Positions 41,954-50,560 of a stretch of DNA of 64,000 nt are shown piece by piece. This stretch comes from JAUXJB01 sp965226855. GTDB taxonomy: Bacteria > Myxococcota_A > UBA9160 > SZUA-336. The notes under the pieces are model-generated. The model ran no database searches. It was not told the origin of the DNA and worked only from the letters and a program-made list of their open reading frames with translations. The stretch covers positions 1-64,000 of the forward strand of contig CBDDEE010000023.1 of NCBI GenBank assembly GCA_965226855.1. The letters are read 5' to 3'. How positions within the stretch are numbered: position 1 is the stretch's first letter; each line of letters begins with the position of its first letter. The translations under genes were made by a program, and so were the position numbers.

Positions 41954-42256
41954 GTGTACATCGCCATGAACCGATTCCGCATCCACGCAGGTCATGAGGC
42001 AGACTTCGAGAAGATCTGGTCGGAGCGGGATTCCTACCTAGACGAGGTGCCCGGCTTCCGAGAGTTCCGCCTGCTGCGTGGTGAGACGGTGGACGAGATC
42101 ACGACCTACGTCTCGCACTCCGTCTGGGAGTCCCCCGAGAGCTTCCGGGCGTGGACCCGCTCCGAGTCGTTCCGGAAGTCGCACGCGCGAGCACAGTCAC
42201 CCACGGGCACACTCGAAGGCCACCCGAAGTTCGAAGGCTACGAGATCGTAATCTGA
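41954..42256 (+). CDS. Antibiotic biosynthesis monooxygenase (ABM)-fold protein
   Basis: A 100-residue dimeric alpha+beta-barrel-type protein: MYIAMNRFRIHAGHEADFE, then FREFRLLRGE and SVWESPESFRAWTRSESF. ABM-fold proteins include heme-degrading IsdG/HmoB-like and quinone monooxygenases, and many of unknown role. Start GTG at 41954. It is followed 10 bases later by the second cytidylate-kinase-like gene, so the two are probably cotranscribed. Confidence 0.8.
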   Translation: MYIAMNRFRIHAGHEADFEKIWSERDSYLDEVPGFREFRLLRGETVDEITTYVSHSVWESPESFRAWTRSESFRKSHARAQSPTGTLEGHPKFEGYEIVI

Positions 42257-42266
42257 GCAACGCGCA

Positions 42267-42926
42267 ATGCAGCCGACAAAAGCAGTCATATGCATCTCGC
42301 ACGCAACCGGAGCGGGGGGCGAGAACGTCGGACGCGCCGTCTCCGCCCGCCTTAACTACCACTATATCGACGAGGAGATCGTCGTGCGGGCCGCCGCAAG
42401 GGAGAACGTCGATCCGCAGGTGATCGAGGACGTCGAGAGACGTCAGTCCTTCATGAGCCGCCTGCTCGAGTCGCTCGAGCGCGGCGCGGCCCTCGACGCG
42501 ATGAATCCCGACGGGTTGCCTCACCCCGACATCGTGGAGGCTGCGCTGGACCTGACCAGGCAGGACTATCGCGGCCTGATTCGAGAGGTCATCGCCGAGA
42601 CGGCGGATCGGGGCGAGGTCGTCATCGTCGCCCACGCCGCCTCGATGGCCCTCGCAGGCCACGACTCACTGCTGCGCATCCTCGTCACCGCGTCTGCCGA
42701 GACAAGGGCAGAGCGCCTCGCGACTGCGGGAGGCTTGAGTGACGCCGAGGCCGCCAAGCTGGTGCGGGAGACGGACCGTGCGCGCGCGGACTACTTCAAG
42801 CGCTTCTACCGGATCAGCCACGAGGAGCCCACGCACTACGATCTGGTCATCAACACCGACGCGCTGAGCATCGACCAGGTGGTGGATGTCATCGTCAGCG
42901 CAGCCGGGGCCCGGGGCCGCGGCTGA
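42267..42926 (+). CDS. Cytidylate kinase-like family protein (paralog of 26642-27280)
   Basis: A 219-residue protein: AVICISHATGAGGENVGRAV at the nucleotide-binding end, YHYIDEEIVVRA, then VVIVAHAASMALAG and ARADYFKRFYRISHEEPTHYDLVIN. The layout matches the PF13189 cytidylate-kinase-like proteins, and the end resembles the paralog at 26642. The P-loop HATGAGGE is closer to a real kinase loop than that of the paralog. No other kinase signature. Role unknown; two copies in one window suggest separate jobs. Confidence 0.82.
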   Translation: MQPTKAVICISHATGAGGENVGRAVSARLNYHYIDEEIVVRAAARENVDPQVIEDVERRQSFMSRLLESLERGAALDAMNPDGLPHPDIVEAALDLTRQDYRGLIREVIAETADRGEVVIVAHAASMALAGHDSLLRILVTASAETRAERLATAGGLSDAEAAKLVRETDRARADYFKRFYRISHEEPTHYDLVINTDALSIDQVVDVIVSAAGARGRG

Positions 42927-42947
42927 TAGGCATGCGCGTCGTGGGGG

Positions 42948-43754
42948 TCAGGTACCGCGCGCCGGAGCCGCCACCGTCACGCCGCCGTCGACCACGAGCA
43001 CCTGGCCGGTGATGTAGCGCGCGCGGGCCGACGCCAGGAAGCAAACAGCGTTGCCGATGTCCCAGCCGGTCCCCTCGATACCGAGCAGGGAGGCCTTGCG
43101 CCGACGCTCCCGGGCTTTCTCGCTCATGCCTCCAGCCGTGACCATGGGCGTGTAGACCGGACCCGGGGCAACGCAGTTCACGCGGATACCATCGGGAGCG
43201 TGATCGACGGCCATGGCGCGGGTGAGCGCGATCACCGCCCCCTTCGAAGCCGAGTACGCGGTGAGCCCACGGGGTCGCAAGGCCGAGATCGAGGAGACGT
43301 TCACGATCGCACCGCCGTTGCCACTCGAGATCATCGCCGGAACCGCGTGCTTGGAGGCCAGGAACATGGTTGCCACATTGGTCCGCATGACGCGGTCCCA
43401 GCGCTCCTGCGTTTCTTCGACCACCGAGCCCCGACTTCCGATCCCCACGTTGTTGTCCAGCACGTCGACGCGACCCCAGCGCTCGAGGGCCGCGCTCACC
43501 ATGGCCGCGCAGGACTCATCGGTCGCTACGTCGGCCTCGAACGCTGCGGCCGCAGCGCCGTCGTGCTCCGCGATCAAGGAGACCGTGCGCTGGGCGGCTT
43601 TCAGGTCGCGGTCGACCACGAGAACGTACGCGCCCGCGCGCGCGAGCAGGATCGCAGCCGCTCGTCCGTTCCCGATCCCGTCGCCCCGCGCGCCCCCGCC
43701 CGTAACGATGGCGACCTTGCCCTCGAGGCCCGACTCATCCGGTGCGCTCGCCAT
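42948..43754 (-). CDS. Short-chain dehydrogenase/reductase (SDR)
   Basis: A 268-residue classical SDR: TGGGARGDGIGNG, DNNVGIGSRG, catalytic Ser in NVSSISALR and YSASK for Tyr/Lys. The C-terminal ITGQVLVVDGGVT is typical of FabG-like members. Nine bases separate its start from the SMP-30 gene's stop upstream on the same strand. A sugar or hydroxy-acyl substrate could fit next to a gluconolactonase-like neighbour, by inference. Confidence 0.88.
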   Translation of the reverse strand: MASAPDESGLEGKVAIVTGGGARGDGIGNGRAAAILLARAGAYVLVVDRDLKAAQRTVSLIAEHDGAAAAAFEADVATDESCAAMVSAALERWGRVDVLDNNVGIGSRGSVVEETQERWDRVMRTNVATMFLASKHAVPAMISSGNGGAIVNVSSISALRPRGLTAYSASKGAVIALTRAMAVDHAPDGIRVNCVAPGPVYTPMVTAGGMSEKARERRRKASLLGIEGTGWDIGNAVCFLASARARYITGQVLVVDGGVTVAAPARGT

Positions 43755-43763
43755 TCCTGGGTG

Positions 43764-44606
43764 CTACGGGAGTCCGGCGCCGGGGACGTCGACGCGGGCG
43801 TACTCGACGCGTCCGGCCCGCGCCTCGGCTGCGGCAGGACCGGAGGTTGCGTTCGTGCAGACGAACAGCGTGCGTCGGTCCTCGCCGCCCAGCATGCAGG
43901 CATAGGCGCCGAGCCGTCCCGACGAGATGCGCTGCACGACCTCTCCTCCCTCGACCACGCGTATGATCTCGTTGTTGCGCGGATCTGCGCACCAGACCGC
44001 TCCCTCCGCATCCAGGCAGATTCCATCGGGCACGTTCTGCCCCAGCTCCGCGAACACGCGCCGCCGCGAGAGGCTCCCGTCGGGGGCCCGATCCCAGGCC
44101 GTGAGCCGGGCCGCTCGCGTCTCACCCACGATGAGTGTCCGTCCGTCCGGTGTGATGACGGACCCGTTGGGAAACCAGAGCTCTTCGTCCGCTACGGTCA
44201 CGCGGCCGTCCGGATCGACCCGCACGAGTACGGCGGTCCGGGGCTCTTCGCCCTGATGCCGATCGAAGCCAAAGTTACCGACGTACGCCCGCCCCTCCGC
44301 GTCGACGACCATGTCGTTGCACGGACCCGTCGCCAGCGCCGATAGGTCTGCCACCTCGACCAGGCCCTCGTCGTCCAGGCGCAGCAGTCGGCGGTCCAGC
44401 ATCGAGACCACCAGCAGCCTACTGTCCGGCAGCCAGCCGAGTCCGGATGGCTGCCCCGGAACGTTCACGATGCGCTCACGCTTGCCTTCGAGATCGACAG
44501 CCACCACCTCGTGCGCGTAGAAGTCCGAGAACCAGAGACGTCCGGCGCGCCAGCGCGGACCCTCTGGGAAGGTGAGTCCACCCAGGAGCAGTGTCAGCTC
44601 GGCCAT
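43764..44606 (-). CDS. SMP-30/gluconolactonase/LRE-family protein
   Basis: A 280-residue six-bladed beta-propeller lactonase-type protein: LTFPEGPRWRAGRLWFSD holds the first metal Glu, TGPCNDMVVDAEGRAYVGN the Asn, VPDGICLDAEGAVWCAD the Asp. Family members hydrolyse sugar lactones. The start at 44606 gives MAELTLLLGGLTFPEG; a start at 44618 is possible. It lies upstream of an SDR on the same strand. Confidence 0.87.
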   Translation of the reverse strand: MAELTLLLGGLTFPEGPRWRAGRLWFSDFYAHEVVAVDLEGKRERIVNVPGQPSGLGWLPDSRLLVVSMLDRRLLRLDDEGLVEVADLSALATGPCNDMVVDAEGRAYVGNFGFDRHQGEEPRTAVLVRVDPDGRVTVADEELWFPNGSVITPDGRTLIVGETRAARLTAWDRAPDGSLSRRRVFAELGQNVPDGICLDAEGAVWCADPRNNEIIRVVEGGEVVQRISSGRLGAYACMLGGEDRRTLFVCTNATSGPAAAEARAGRVEYARVDVPGAGLP

Positions 44607-44650
44607 CGCGCGCAGCACTTTACCGCAGTGACTGCACCACTGTCCGAATT

Positions 44651-45307
44651 CTAGGGCGGGGGCAGGGCGTTGGCGGCCGTTGCGGTCGTGTAGGCCTTGC
44701 GCGACGTCGCTCGCTCCAGGTAGGCCTCCAGGCTCTCGGAGAGCGGAAGCTTGCAGAGCTTCGCCCAGGCCAGGCAGCTCGCGAGTAGCATATCCGCGCC
44801 CGTGAATTCCTCACCCAGCAGGAACGCTCGCGCGTCGCCCAGGGTGAGCTCCGCGGCACGCACCTGCTTCTGGAAGCCCTCCTCGGCCGCCTTGACCGCG
44901 TTGGGCGCTTCCCCGTACAGGTTCGAGAGATCGTCGTGCTTGCGCATCACGTAAAGCGTGTGCGCGTCCAGCTCGGTCATGATGAAGAAGCACCACTGGT
45001 AGTAGGTGGCCCGCTCCGGCGTGCGCGGCGGCGGAATCAGCCCCGTACCCTCTCCGTAGCTCTCCGCCAGGTAGGTGATGATCGCGGCGCTCTCGACGAG
45101 TGTGAGCGAGCCGTCCTGAAGCACCGGGATCTTCTGTCTGGGGTTGAGCCTGGTGAACTCGGGTGTCTGCGTCTCCCCCGTGCGCGGCCCGAGCGGCCGC
45201 GACTGATAGTCGAGACCGAGCTCGTGCAACATCCAGTGAGCTCGCAGCGTGCGCGAGGTCCCGCTTCCCCAGAGGATCCGCTCGTCCCGTCCGATCTGTT
45301 CGGCCAT
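44651..45307 (-). CDS. Glutathione S-transferase-family protein
   Basis: A 218-residue GST. The N-terminal thioredoxin-like half includes RTLRAHWMLHELGLDYQ and the PV motif with VESAAIITYLAE (glutathione-binding SxxI), and the C-terminal helical half has FTGADMLLASCLAWA. Such enzymes conjugate glutathione to electrophiles. The start at 45307 gives MAEQIGRDERILWG; the upstream start at 45349 is less likely. It is the next gene upstream of the SMP-30 and SDR genes on this strand. Confidence 0.86.
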   Translation of the reverse strand: MAEQIGRDERILWGSGTSRTLRAHWMLHELGLDYQSRPLGPRTGETQTPEFTRLNPRQKIPVLQDGSLTLVESAAIITYLAESYGEGTGLIPPPRTPERATYYQWCFFIMTELDAHTLYVMRKHDDLSNLYGEAPNAVKAAEEGFQKQVRAAELTLGDARAFLLGEEFTGADMLLASCLAWAKLCKLPLSESLEAYLERATSRKAYTTATAANALPPP

Positions 45308-45364
45308 GGCCTCCTCGCCCCTCGAGGGCAGTTCGACGCCCACGCCCATTGTAAACGACGAGAA

Positions 45365-46731
45365 CTACTCGTCGTCCGAGTCATCTTCCGAGAGGTCGTC
45401 GGAGTCGCGGTCCGAATCGCCGTCAGAGTCGTTGTCGGAGTCCTCTCTGCCGTCTGATTCGTCCGAGTCGACCCCGTCAAGAGCGGTGTCAGTCTCGTCT
45501 CCCGAGTCGCTGTCGGAGTCGGAGTCGGCATCAGAATCCTCATCCGAAGCCAGCGCTTTCGCGGGACTCACCGAGTCGTCGTGGACGAGCTCGCTCGGCG
45601 AGGGACCCTCGGCCGGCTCGCGATGCTCTTCTCGTTCTTCGGATCTGGCACGGACAGACGTCCAGCCACCTTGCTCCGCGTCCTCGATGTCGAGGCGCAG
45701 AGCCGACACGCGGCCGTCACCATGGAGCCGACCGCGCACTCTCACACGGAATCCCGTGTCGACCCGAGGCAGGTCTCGCCTAGCCACCCTGTCGAGCTGT
45801 GAGAGGTCCACCTCGAGCCCTTGGAGTCGGAGCGAGCGATTCCCGGCCTCGATCGTGGCGTAACCCTCGACGGAGACCTCCTCGAAGCGCTCCGAGAAGA
45901 ATTCTTCGGATTCGGGCAGAACGCGGACCGAGCGCAGCTTGCCCCGCTCCCAGCGCCCGGACACGACCACCCGCTTGCCCACGCTGACTACCATGTCAGG
46001 CAGAAAACCGAGACGCAGGCCGGCCACCCGGAATGCTCCTGACTCGACCTGCGAAAGCGGTCCTGCGAGCTGGACCTCGCGCCCCGGCGGGCCGCGCTCG
46101 AGCAGCGACGCGACGATCACACCGTCGCCCCTGCGCAGTCCGCTCACGCGGATGAAGTCACCGGTACGGAGGGCGGACACGCTGACGCGTTGGCCGCGGG
46201 CCCGGTCGTACACGTGAGCGCCAGTGCCGAGCTTCACGGTCTGGCCCAGCAGCGAGAGCTCGCCGCGTGCGAGATCGAAGCTGCCGAGCGGACCTGTCAC
46301 TTCGAATTGAACCGAGATGCGGCGCGCCCGCAGCTGCGTCCCGATCCGTTCCGCCTCGATCGTCACGACCTGACCGATCGCGAGCTCCCCTGCACTGGCG
46401 GGCTGGCCAGCGATTTCGAGCGGCGTCCCATCGTCGTATTCGACCTTTAGGCCATTCGCCAGGATACTCCCGAAGCCGGTGATGGTTCCCAGAATGCCGA
46501 TCCCACCCTGGTACCACCGATCCCGTCGTCGTCGCCGCCGGCCAAAATCCCCGTGCCTCCGACGCCTTCGTCCGTCGGTACGACCCCAGTCCCTCCCAGG
46601 CCCTCCTCGCGAAGGTCCGCCGCCACTGCATGGCCCGCGACGAGAGCGCTGAGCACTCCGGCACACAGCTGAACGGCGAGCCGACACCAGCGCGCCGCGG
46701 CCGCTTCGCGCGACTTAGCTCGGGCTCTCAT
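45365..46731 (-). pseudogene. DUF5666 secreted protein with Asp/Ser tail, frameshifted
   Basis: DUF5666 domains in beta-strand units (VSVEGYATIEAG-like and ITGFGSILANG segments) end in a roughly 60-residue Asp/Ser-rich tail (EDSDADSDSDSDSG, DSDGDSDRDSD and DSDDE). The 5' part from ATG 46731 has a Sec signal and Gly-Thr-Gly repeats (GGTGILAGG), but this frame runs to 46447, while the DUF5666 region is in another frame (from about 46510). The join GGTACCAGGGTGGGATCGG fits a one-base deletion. If real, the product is truncated; a base-call error or a slip is possible. The start overlaps DUF6502 by 17 bases. The 45365-46687 reading lacks the signal. Confidence 0.7.
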
Positions 46732-47575
46732 CGAGATCCTCGACGCAGCCCTGGTAGAAATAGACGCCTAGCGTCATGCGCCGAGACGCGTGCAGGCAAC
46801 CGGCGTCACGTCGCTTGAGCTCCAGAGCCCGCTCGTTCACGGCCCGGAGTGCCTTCATGCCGAGCTCGCTGGAAAGCGTCTGGAGCTCGCAAATGGAGTC
46901 GTCGGTCAGTCCTCCGTAGTAAACGGCCCGCTCCAGCAGCGGAGCGTCCTCGCCCCTCAGATTCGCGGCGGCCGCCGCCAGGTGATCGCGCAGGTTGCGA
47001 CCGAAGTAGAAGGCCTTCTCATCGAACCCTTTCTCGGGGACGAAGGCATCGACGTTCAGGCAGATACGATTCTCGTCGTCCAGGTGCACCACGCCGAGCT
47101 GCACCCACTCATCGAGCACGGAGCGGGAGCGAATGTCCTTGCTGACCGAAGCGACGAGCTTTTCGAACGACGGAGCCGTGGTCTTCGCGGACGTGCGAGG
47201 AAGCGGCAGAGGCTCTCCAGCAGCATCCTGGAACTCAGCAGATCCGATCCAGCGCGCCACCAGCTGCCCACCGAGCGTCACGGCCGACGGAGCGCACTCG
47301 GCGTCTGGGACCGTCTCACGCAGGCGCTTGCTCTCTTTGCGATGGATCCCGGTGAGCAGTGTCACGCGACTGTCTGTGGGCGGTATTCCATCGATCCGAA
47401 AGTCGTCGACCGCCACTTCCACGTAAATCGCCTTGAGCAGCTTTGCGAGCTGTGGGTACTGGACCTGGTGAGACAGAAGCAGGTGAACCAGCGGCCGGAG
47501 CAGACGCCGAAGCGCTCCCACAAGCGCAAGAGGCGCTGTGCCGAGCGGTTGCGCCGCCGCTCGCGGCTCACTCAT
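46715..47575 (-). CDS. DUF6502 family protein
   Basis: A 286-residue protein recognised by LLRPLVHLLLSHQVQYPQL, KAIYVEVAVDDF and DSRVTLLTGIHRKESKRL, the DUF6502 core, then a helical C-terminal region. The N-terminal part looks like a winged-helix-like module with the conserved LTG-HRK, so a regulator is plausible but unproven. DUF6502 genes are often next to DUF5666 genes, as here. Its ATG overlaps the upstream membrane gene by eight bases (ATGAGTGA at 47568-47575). Confidence 0.78.
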   Translation of the reverse strand: MSEPRAAAQPLGTAPLALVGALRRLLRPLVHLLLSHQVQYPQLAKLLKAIYVEVAVDDFRIDGIPPTDSRVTLLTGIHRKESKRLRETVPDAECAPSAVTLGGQLVARWIGSAEFQDAAGEPLPLPRTSAKTTAPSFEKLVASVSKDIRSRSVLDEWVQLGVVHLDDENRICLNVDAFVPEKGFDEKAFYFGRNLRDHLAAAAANLRGEDAPLLERAVYYGGLTDDSICELQTLSSELGMKALRAVNERALELKRRDAGCLHASRRMTLGVYFYQGCVEDLDESPS

Positions 47576-48674
47576 GCGCGTTCGGGACGGCAGGGATGTG
47601 GGTACCGAGATCGTCGCCAGCGATCTCCCAGTGAGACGAATCGCGCCGGCGATTGGGACCGAAGGAGTAGACGAATACCGTGCGGCGGCTGCGGTCCTTT
47701 GAGCACTTGTCCCGGACCCAGTACGGCGAGTTCCACGGATCGAGGAAGTACTCGATTCGCTCGGGCTCGACCCCGGGCCCTGCTAGCGAGCCGAACTGCA
47801 GGCGGTGCAGGGCGTCGACGTCGTATTTACGCACGAAGCTGTACAGGCGCTTGTGGGTGCCACACTTCGTCACGAAGGAGCGCTCCCGTCGCCCCGCGAT
47901 CTCGCGGAGATCGAGGTCCAGGGACTGGAGCTCGCTCCGCGTCTGCTCGATGAGCTCCGGAGTTGCGCGCGGAAGGACCAGGCCCGTGCTGGCGAGACCC
48001 AGGCCGATGACGACGCTTGTCGCCAGCATCGGAACGACTGGGGAGAGCCTGGGTGGCGACCCGTGCAGAACGGGGCGGCTCCGGACGGCAAGCAGGGTGG
48101 CCAGAAGGCAGCCGCCGAGCAGGAGCTCCACAACCTCGCCCGTAAACCGTACGGGGTACCAGAGGTACAGCACAAGGGTCGTGACGAACGACGGGAGCAG
48201 CGCAAGCGGCGCGGTCACGAGTCCCGCACGCGAGGCAAGGGCACGGAGCGTGGGAATCCACAGGAGCAGAGGTAAGACAATGCCGTAGCCGGCAATGATC
48301 GTCGTGAGGGCGAGCTTGCGCGAAGCCGTCGACACCACGTTGTGAAGGTTGAGCTCCTGCTGAAAGTTGTGCTCCAGGAAGTATGTGGGCGGGCGGTACG
48401 CAAACAGTCGCTGGCCCCACGAGATCTCCTCCATCGCAATCAGAAGGCAGAAGAGGGCCAGACCCGAGATGCACCATGGCCATCGTGTTCGCTCCCGAAA
48501 CGCGTGTGAAAAGCCGACGCCCGCTCCCAGAAAGAAAGCCCAGAAGGTGCACCACTCGAGTACTCCGTCCTCCTGGACGAGCCGGTAGAACTGATCCGGG
48601 GCCCCGCGAGCAACGGTCGTCGCTGTGACTGCCGTTCCGACGAGCAACAGGTTGGCAAGCACAGCCCAGGCCAC
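47568..48674 (-). CDS. Polytopic membrane protein with GspG-like C-terminus
   Basis: A 368-residue protein. Residues 1 to about 230 contain six to seven hydrophobic helices and the motif AMEEISWGQRLF, seen in uncharacterised bacterial membrane proteins, followed by NLHNVVS. The last 110 residues are soluble and end LDPWNSPYWVRD, VFVYSFGPNRRR and GDDLGTHI, closely resembling the C-terminal domain of type II secretion pseudopilin GspG (DPWGNPY, YSLGADG, GDDI). This suggests a fusion of a membrane module and a pseudopilin-like domain, without an N-terminal pilin helix. The calcium-site residues seem kept. It is in the operon with the Asp/Ser-repeat gene, DUF6502 and DUF5666. Confidence 0.7.
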   Translation of the reverse strand: MAWAVLANLLLVGTAVTATTVARGAPDQFYRLVQEDGVLEWCTFWAFFLGAGVGFSHAFRERTRWPWCISGLALFCLLIAMEEISWGQRLFAYRPPTYFLEHNFQQELNLHNVVSTASRKLALTTIIAGYGIVLPLLLWIPTLRALASRAGLVTAPLALLPSFVTTLVLYLWYPVRFTGEVVELLLGGCLLATLLAVRSRPVLHGSPPRLSPVVPMLATSVVIGLGLASTGLVLPRATPELIEQTRSELQSLDLDLREIAGRRERSFVTKCGTHKRLYSFVRKYDVDALHRLQFGSLAGPGVEPERIEYFLDPWNSPYWVRDKCSKDRSRRTVFVYSFGPNRRRDSSHWEIAGDDLGTHIPAVPNAHE

Positions 48675-48748
48675 GCTCCGCTCCTCGACTTCCGTAGTGT
48701 GAGGTTATCGATCCGAGCAGCTTGCGGGGCCCCTGGATCAGTGGGGAG

Positions 48749-49063
48749 TCAGGCAGGCACCTCGGCCGAGTCCGAGTCCTCTTCGGCATCGGAGTCGTAG
48801 TCACTGTCTTCCGAGTCTTCGGAGTCCGAGTCGTAATCCTCCGAGTCCGAGTCGTAATCCTCGGAGTCCGAGTCGTAATCCTCCGAGTCCTCGGAATCGC
48901 TGTCGTCGGTGGCATCGACCTCATCGGTGGCATCGACCGCGGCGATGAGGTCCAGGTCGCCGATCTCCGTTGCATGAGAGTTGCCGGCCGAGAGCGGTAC
49001 GAAGAGCCACAAGGCCATGGCAAGAGTCACTGCAACGCGCTGCAAAAGGCTGAGATACACCAT
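48749..49063 (-). CDS. Secreted Asp/Ser-rich repeat protein
   Basis: A 104-residue protein. The start at 49063 (after GAGAGGAG) gives a signal peptide, MVYLSLLQRVAVTLAMALW, processed near the Ala-Thr of SHATEIG. The mature part is almost all Asp, Ser, Glu and Tyr, including a YDSDSED repeat encoded by three tandem 21-base units (48821-48883). Such acidic repeats bind calcium or serve as spacers in surface proteins; here the function is unknown. No homolog recognised. First gene of the operon with the membrane, DUF6502 and DUF5666 genes; DUF5666 ends in a like tail. Confidence 0.75.
   Translation of the reverse strand: MVYLSLLQRVAVTLAMALWLFVPLSAGNSHATEIGDLDLIAAVDATDEVDATDDSDSEDSEDYDSDSEDYDSDSEDYDSDSEDSEDSDYDSDAEEDSDSAEVPA
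48821..48883. repeat. Three 21-bp tandem repeats encoding YDSDSED
   Basis: Units begin GGAGTCCGAGTCG or CGAGTCCGAGTCG and differ at the first base. They lie wholly in the acidic repeat gene and keep its frame. The region is prone to slippage, so copy number may vary between strains. Confidence 0.85.
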
Positions 49064-49289
49064 TCGGGGGTCTCCTCTCGCGGCGCCGTGGCCACTTGAA
49101 CGTGGGCCGAGAACGCCTGTTGCACTCTCTCTCGGCAGACCCCGATGAGAACTTGAGGGAGATTTTCCCACGCCCTCCCCTGGCCGGCGCAAGGCACTCG
49201 CTCCCCATTAACTTCCTGCTCGCGAACGCCGATCTGGCGACCTGAACCCCCAGCGCCGCTCCCGGCGCCAGGCCCAGGAGGCAACTGCG

Positions 49290-50513
49290 ATGCGCATCTC
49301 GCGAGCACTAGTGTGCGCAGGCTTGGGATTCGTCCTGATAGCACCCGAAGCACGAACCCAGGAGCGAGCTCAGGATGAGAGCCCAGTCGAGCGTGCAAGA
49401 ATTGGCTTGAAACCGTCTGCGGAGCTCCACAAGCACAAGCGTGAGCGCGCAAAGGAGGGTCGTTGGGCCTGGACGTTTCTCGGGATGTTCGCAGCGGGCT
49501 ACGACTCCAACATCTACGAGACACCCGGCAGCGGGCCGACACCAATCGGGAGCCCGGGCGAGGAGAGTTCGGGCGTGTATGACCTTGGCGTGAAGGTTAC
49601 CGCACTCCGATACTTCAGCGACCGCGACCAGCTCCGCCTGTCGTTTGCCACTACCGGCTCGCCGAATCTCGAAGATAGCGATATCACGGAGTACAGGCAG
49701 GTGCTGCGCGCCCGCTACACAGCGCGCATGTCGAAGCGGCTTCGCTTCTCTGTCTCGGGCTCGGTCAAGCACGACAACGACAGCGAGGTGGACGCCTTCG
49801 GGGGGAGCCTCTCGCGAGACTACGAGAACTTCGCGTATCGAGTCTCCCCTTCCGTGCGTTACCGACTGGGCAAGGGCCAGTCCTTGCGGCTGTCCTTTCC
49901 TGTCAAGAGGAAGGACTACAAGGAAACGACCCTCAACAGCTCGCTCGATTGGTGGGAGGCCGGGTCCGCTCTCACCTACAAGGGGAGCTGGCGCCGCGCG
50001 TCCGTCGAATTGGGCTACGCGTTCGTCGTTCGAAACTACGACGAAGAATTGGCGAGTCTCGCAGACGGGACTCTGCTCGCGACGAATCCGGAAGAAGAAC
50101 ACCGCTACCACAAGCTCGCGCTCGAGCTCGGATGGCGGGTAAGCGACAATCTCGAGCTGTTCGGGGGGTATCGCTTGAAGAGCAAGGACGATCGCTTCGA
50201 GGGCTTCGAATCGTACGACGATCGCAGGTGGGAGCTCGGACTCGCCGCGACTCCTCGACGCGAGTGGGCGCTCCGGGCGAAGCTCTCCTATGGCCAGCGC
50301 GACTACGACAAGCGCCTGGGCGACCTGCCCACCGAGGAGCTCGAGTACGACAAGCTGAGCGCCAGTTTCCTGGCCCGGTACGTGGTCTCCAGCCAGCTGT
50401 CCCTGTTTGCCAACTACAGCTTCTCGGAACGAGATTCGAACCGCAGCACGGGAACCTCTTACCGCGACTACGATACCCACAGGTTCTTCACAGGCGTCTC
50501 GTACGGCTACTGA
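49290..50513 (+). CDS. Outer-membrane beta-barrel protein
   Basis: A 407-residue protein with a signal peptide (MRISRALVCAGLGFVLIAPEA) and many amphipathic strands, ending in FFTGVSYGY with a C-terminal aromatic residue as used for BAM insertion. The repeated two-residue polarity alternates through SLRLSFPVKRKD, ELGYAFVVRNYD and QLSLFANYSFSER. An initial AAGYDSNIYETP is typical of porin-like barrels of the surface-attached or exopolysaccharide-exporting kind. It starts at ATG 49290 after AGGAGG. Divergent from the Asp/Ser-repeat operon, with a 226-base gap (49064-49289) that likely has both promoters. Possible export partner (inference). Confidence 0.8.
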   Translation: MRISRALVCAGLGFVLIAPEARTQERAQDESPVERARIGLKPSAELHKHKRERAKEGRWAWTFLGMFAAGYDSNIYETPGSGPTPIGSPGEESSGVYDLGVKVTALRYFSDRDQLRLSFATTGSPNLEDSDITEYRQVLRARYTARMSKRLRFSVSGSVKHDNDSEVDAFGGSLSRDYENFAYRVSPSVRYRLGKGQSLRLSFPVKRKDYKETTLNSSLDWWEAGSALTYKGSWRRASVELGYAFVVRNYDEELASLADGTLLATNPEEEHRYHKLALELGWRVSDNLELFGGYRLKSKDDRFEGFESYDDRRWELGLAATPRREWALRAKLSYGQRDYDKRLGDLPTEELEYDKLSASFLARYVVSSQLSLFANYSFSERDSNRSTGTSYRDYDTHRFFTGVSYGY

Positions 50514-50560
50514 CCGCCCTCTAAAGATCCACGAACGGGGCGTCGATAGCGCGCGAGCAC

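Noticed and set aside
48821..48883. CRISPR-like array
   Set aside because: Repeats are 21 bp, contiguous and have no spacers; they encode an in-frame peptide repeat.
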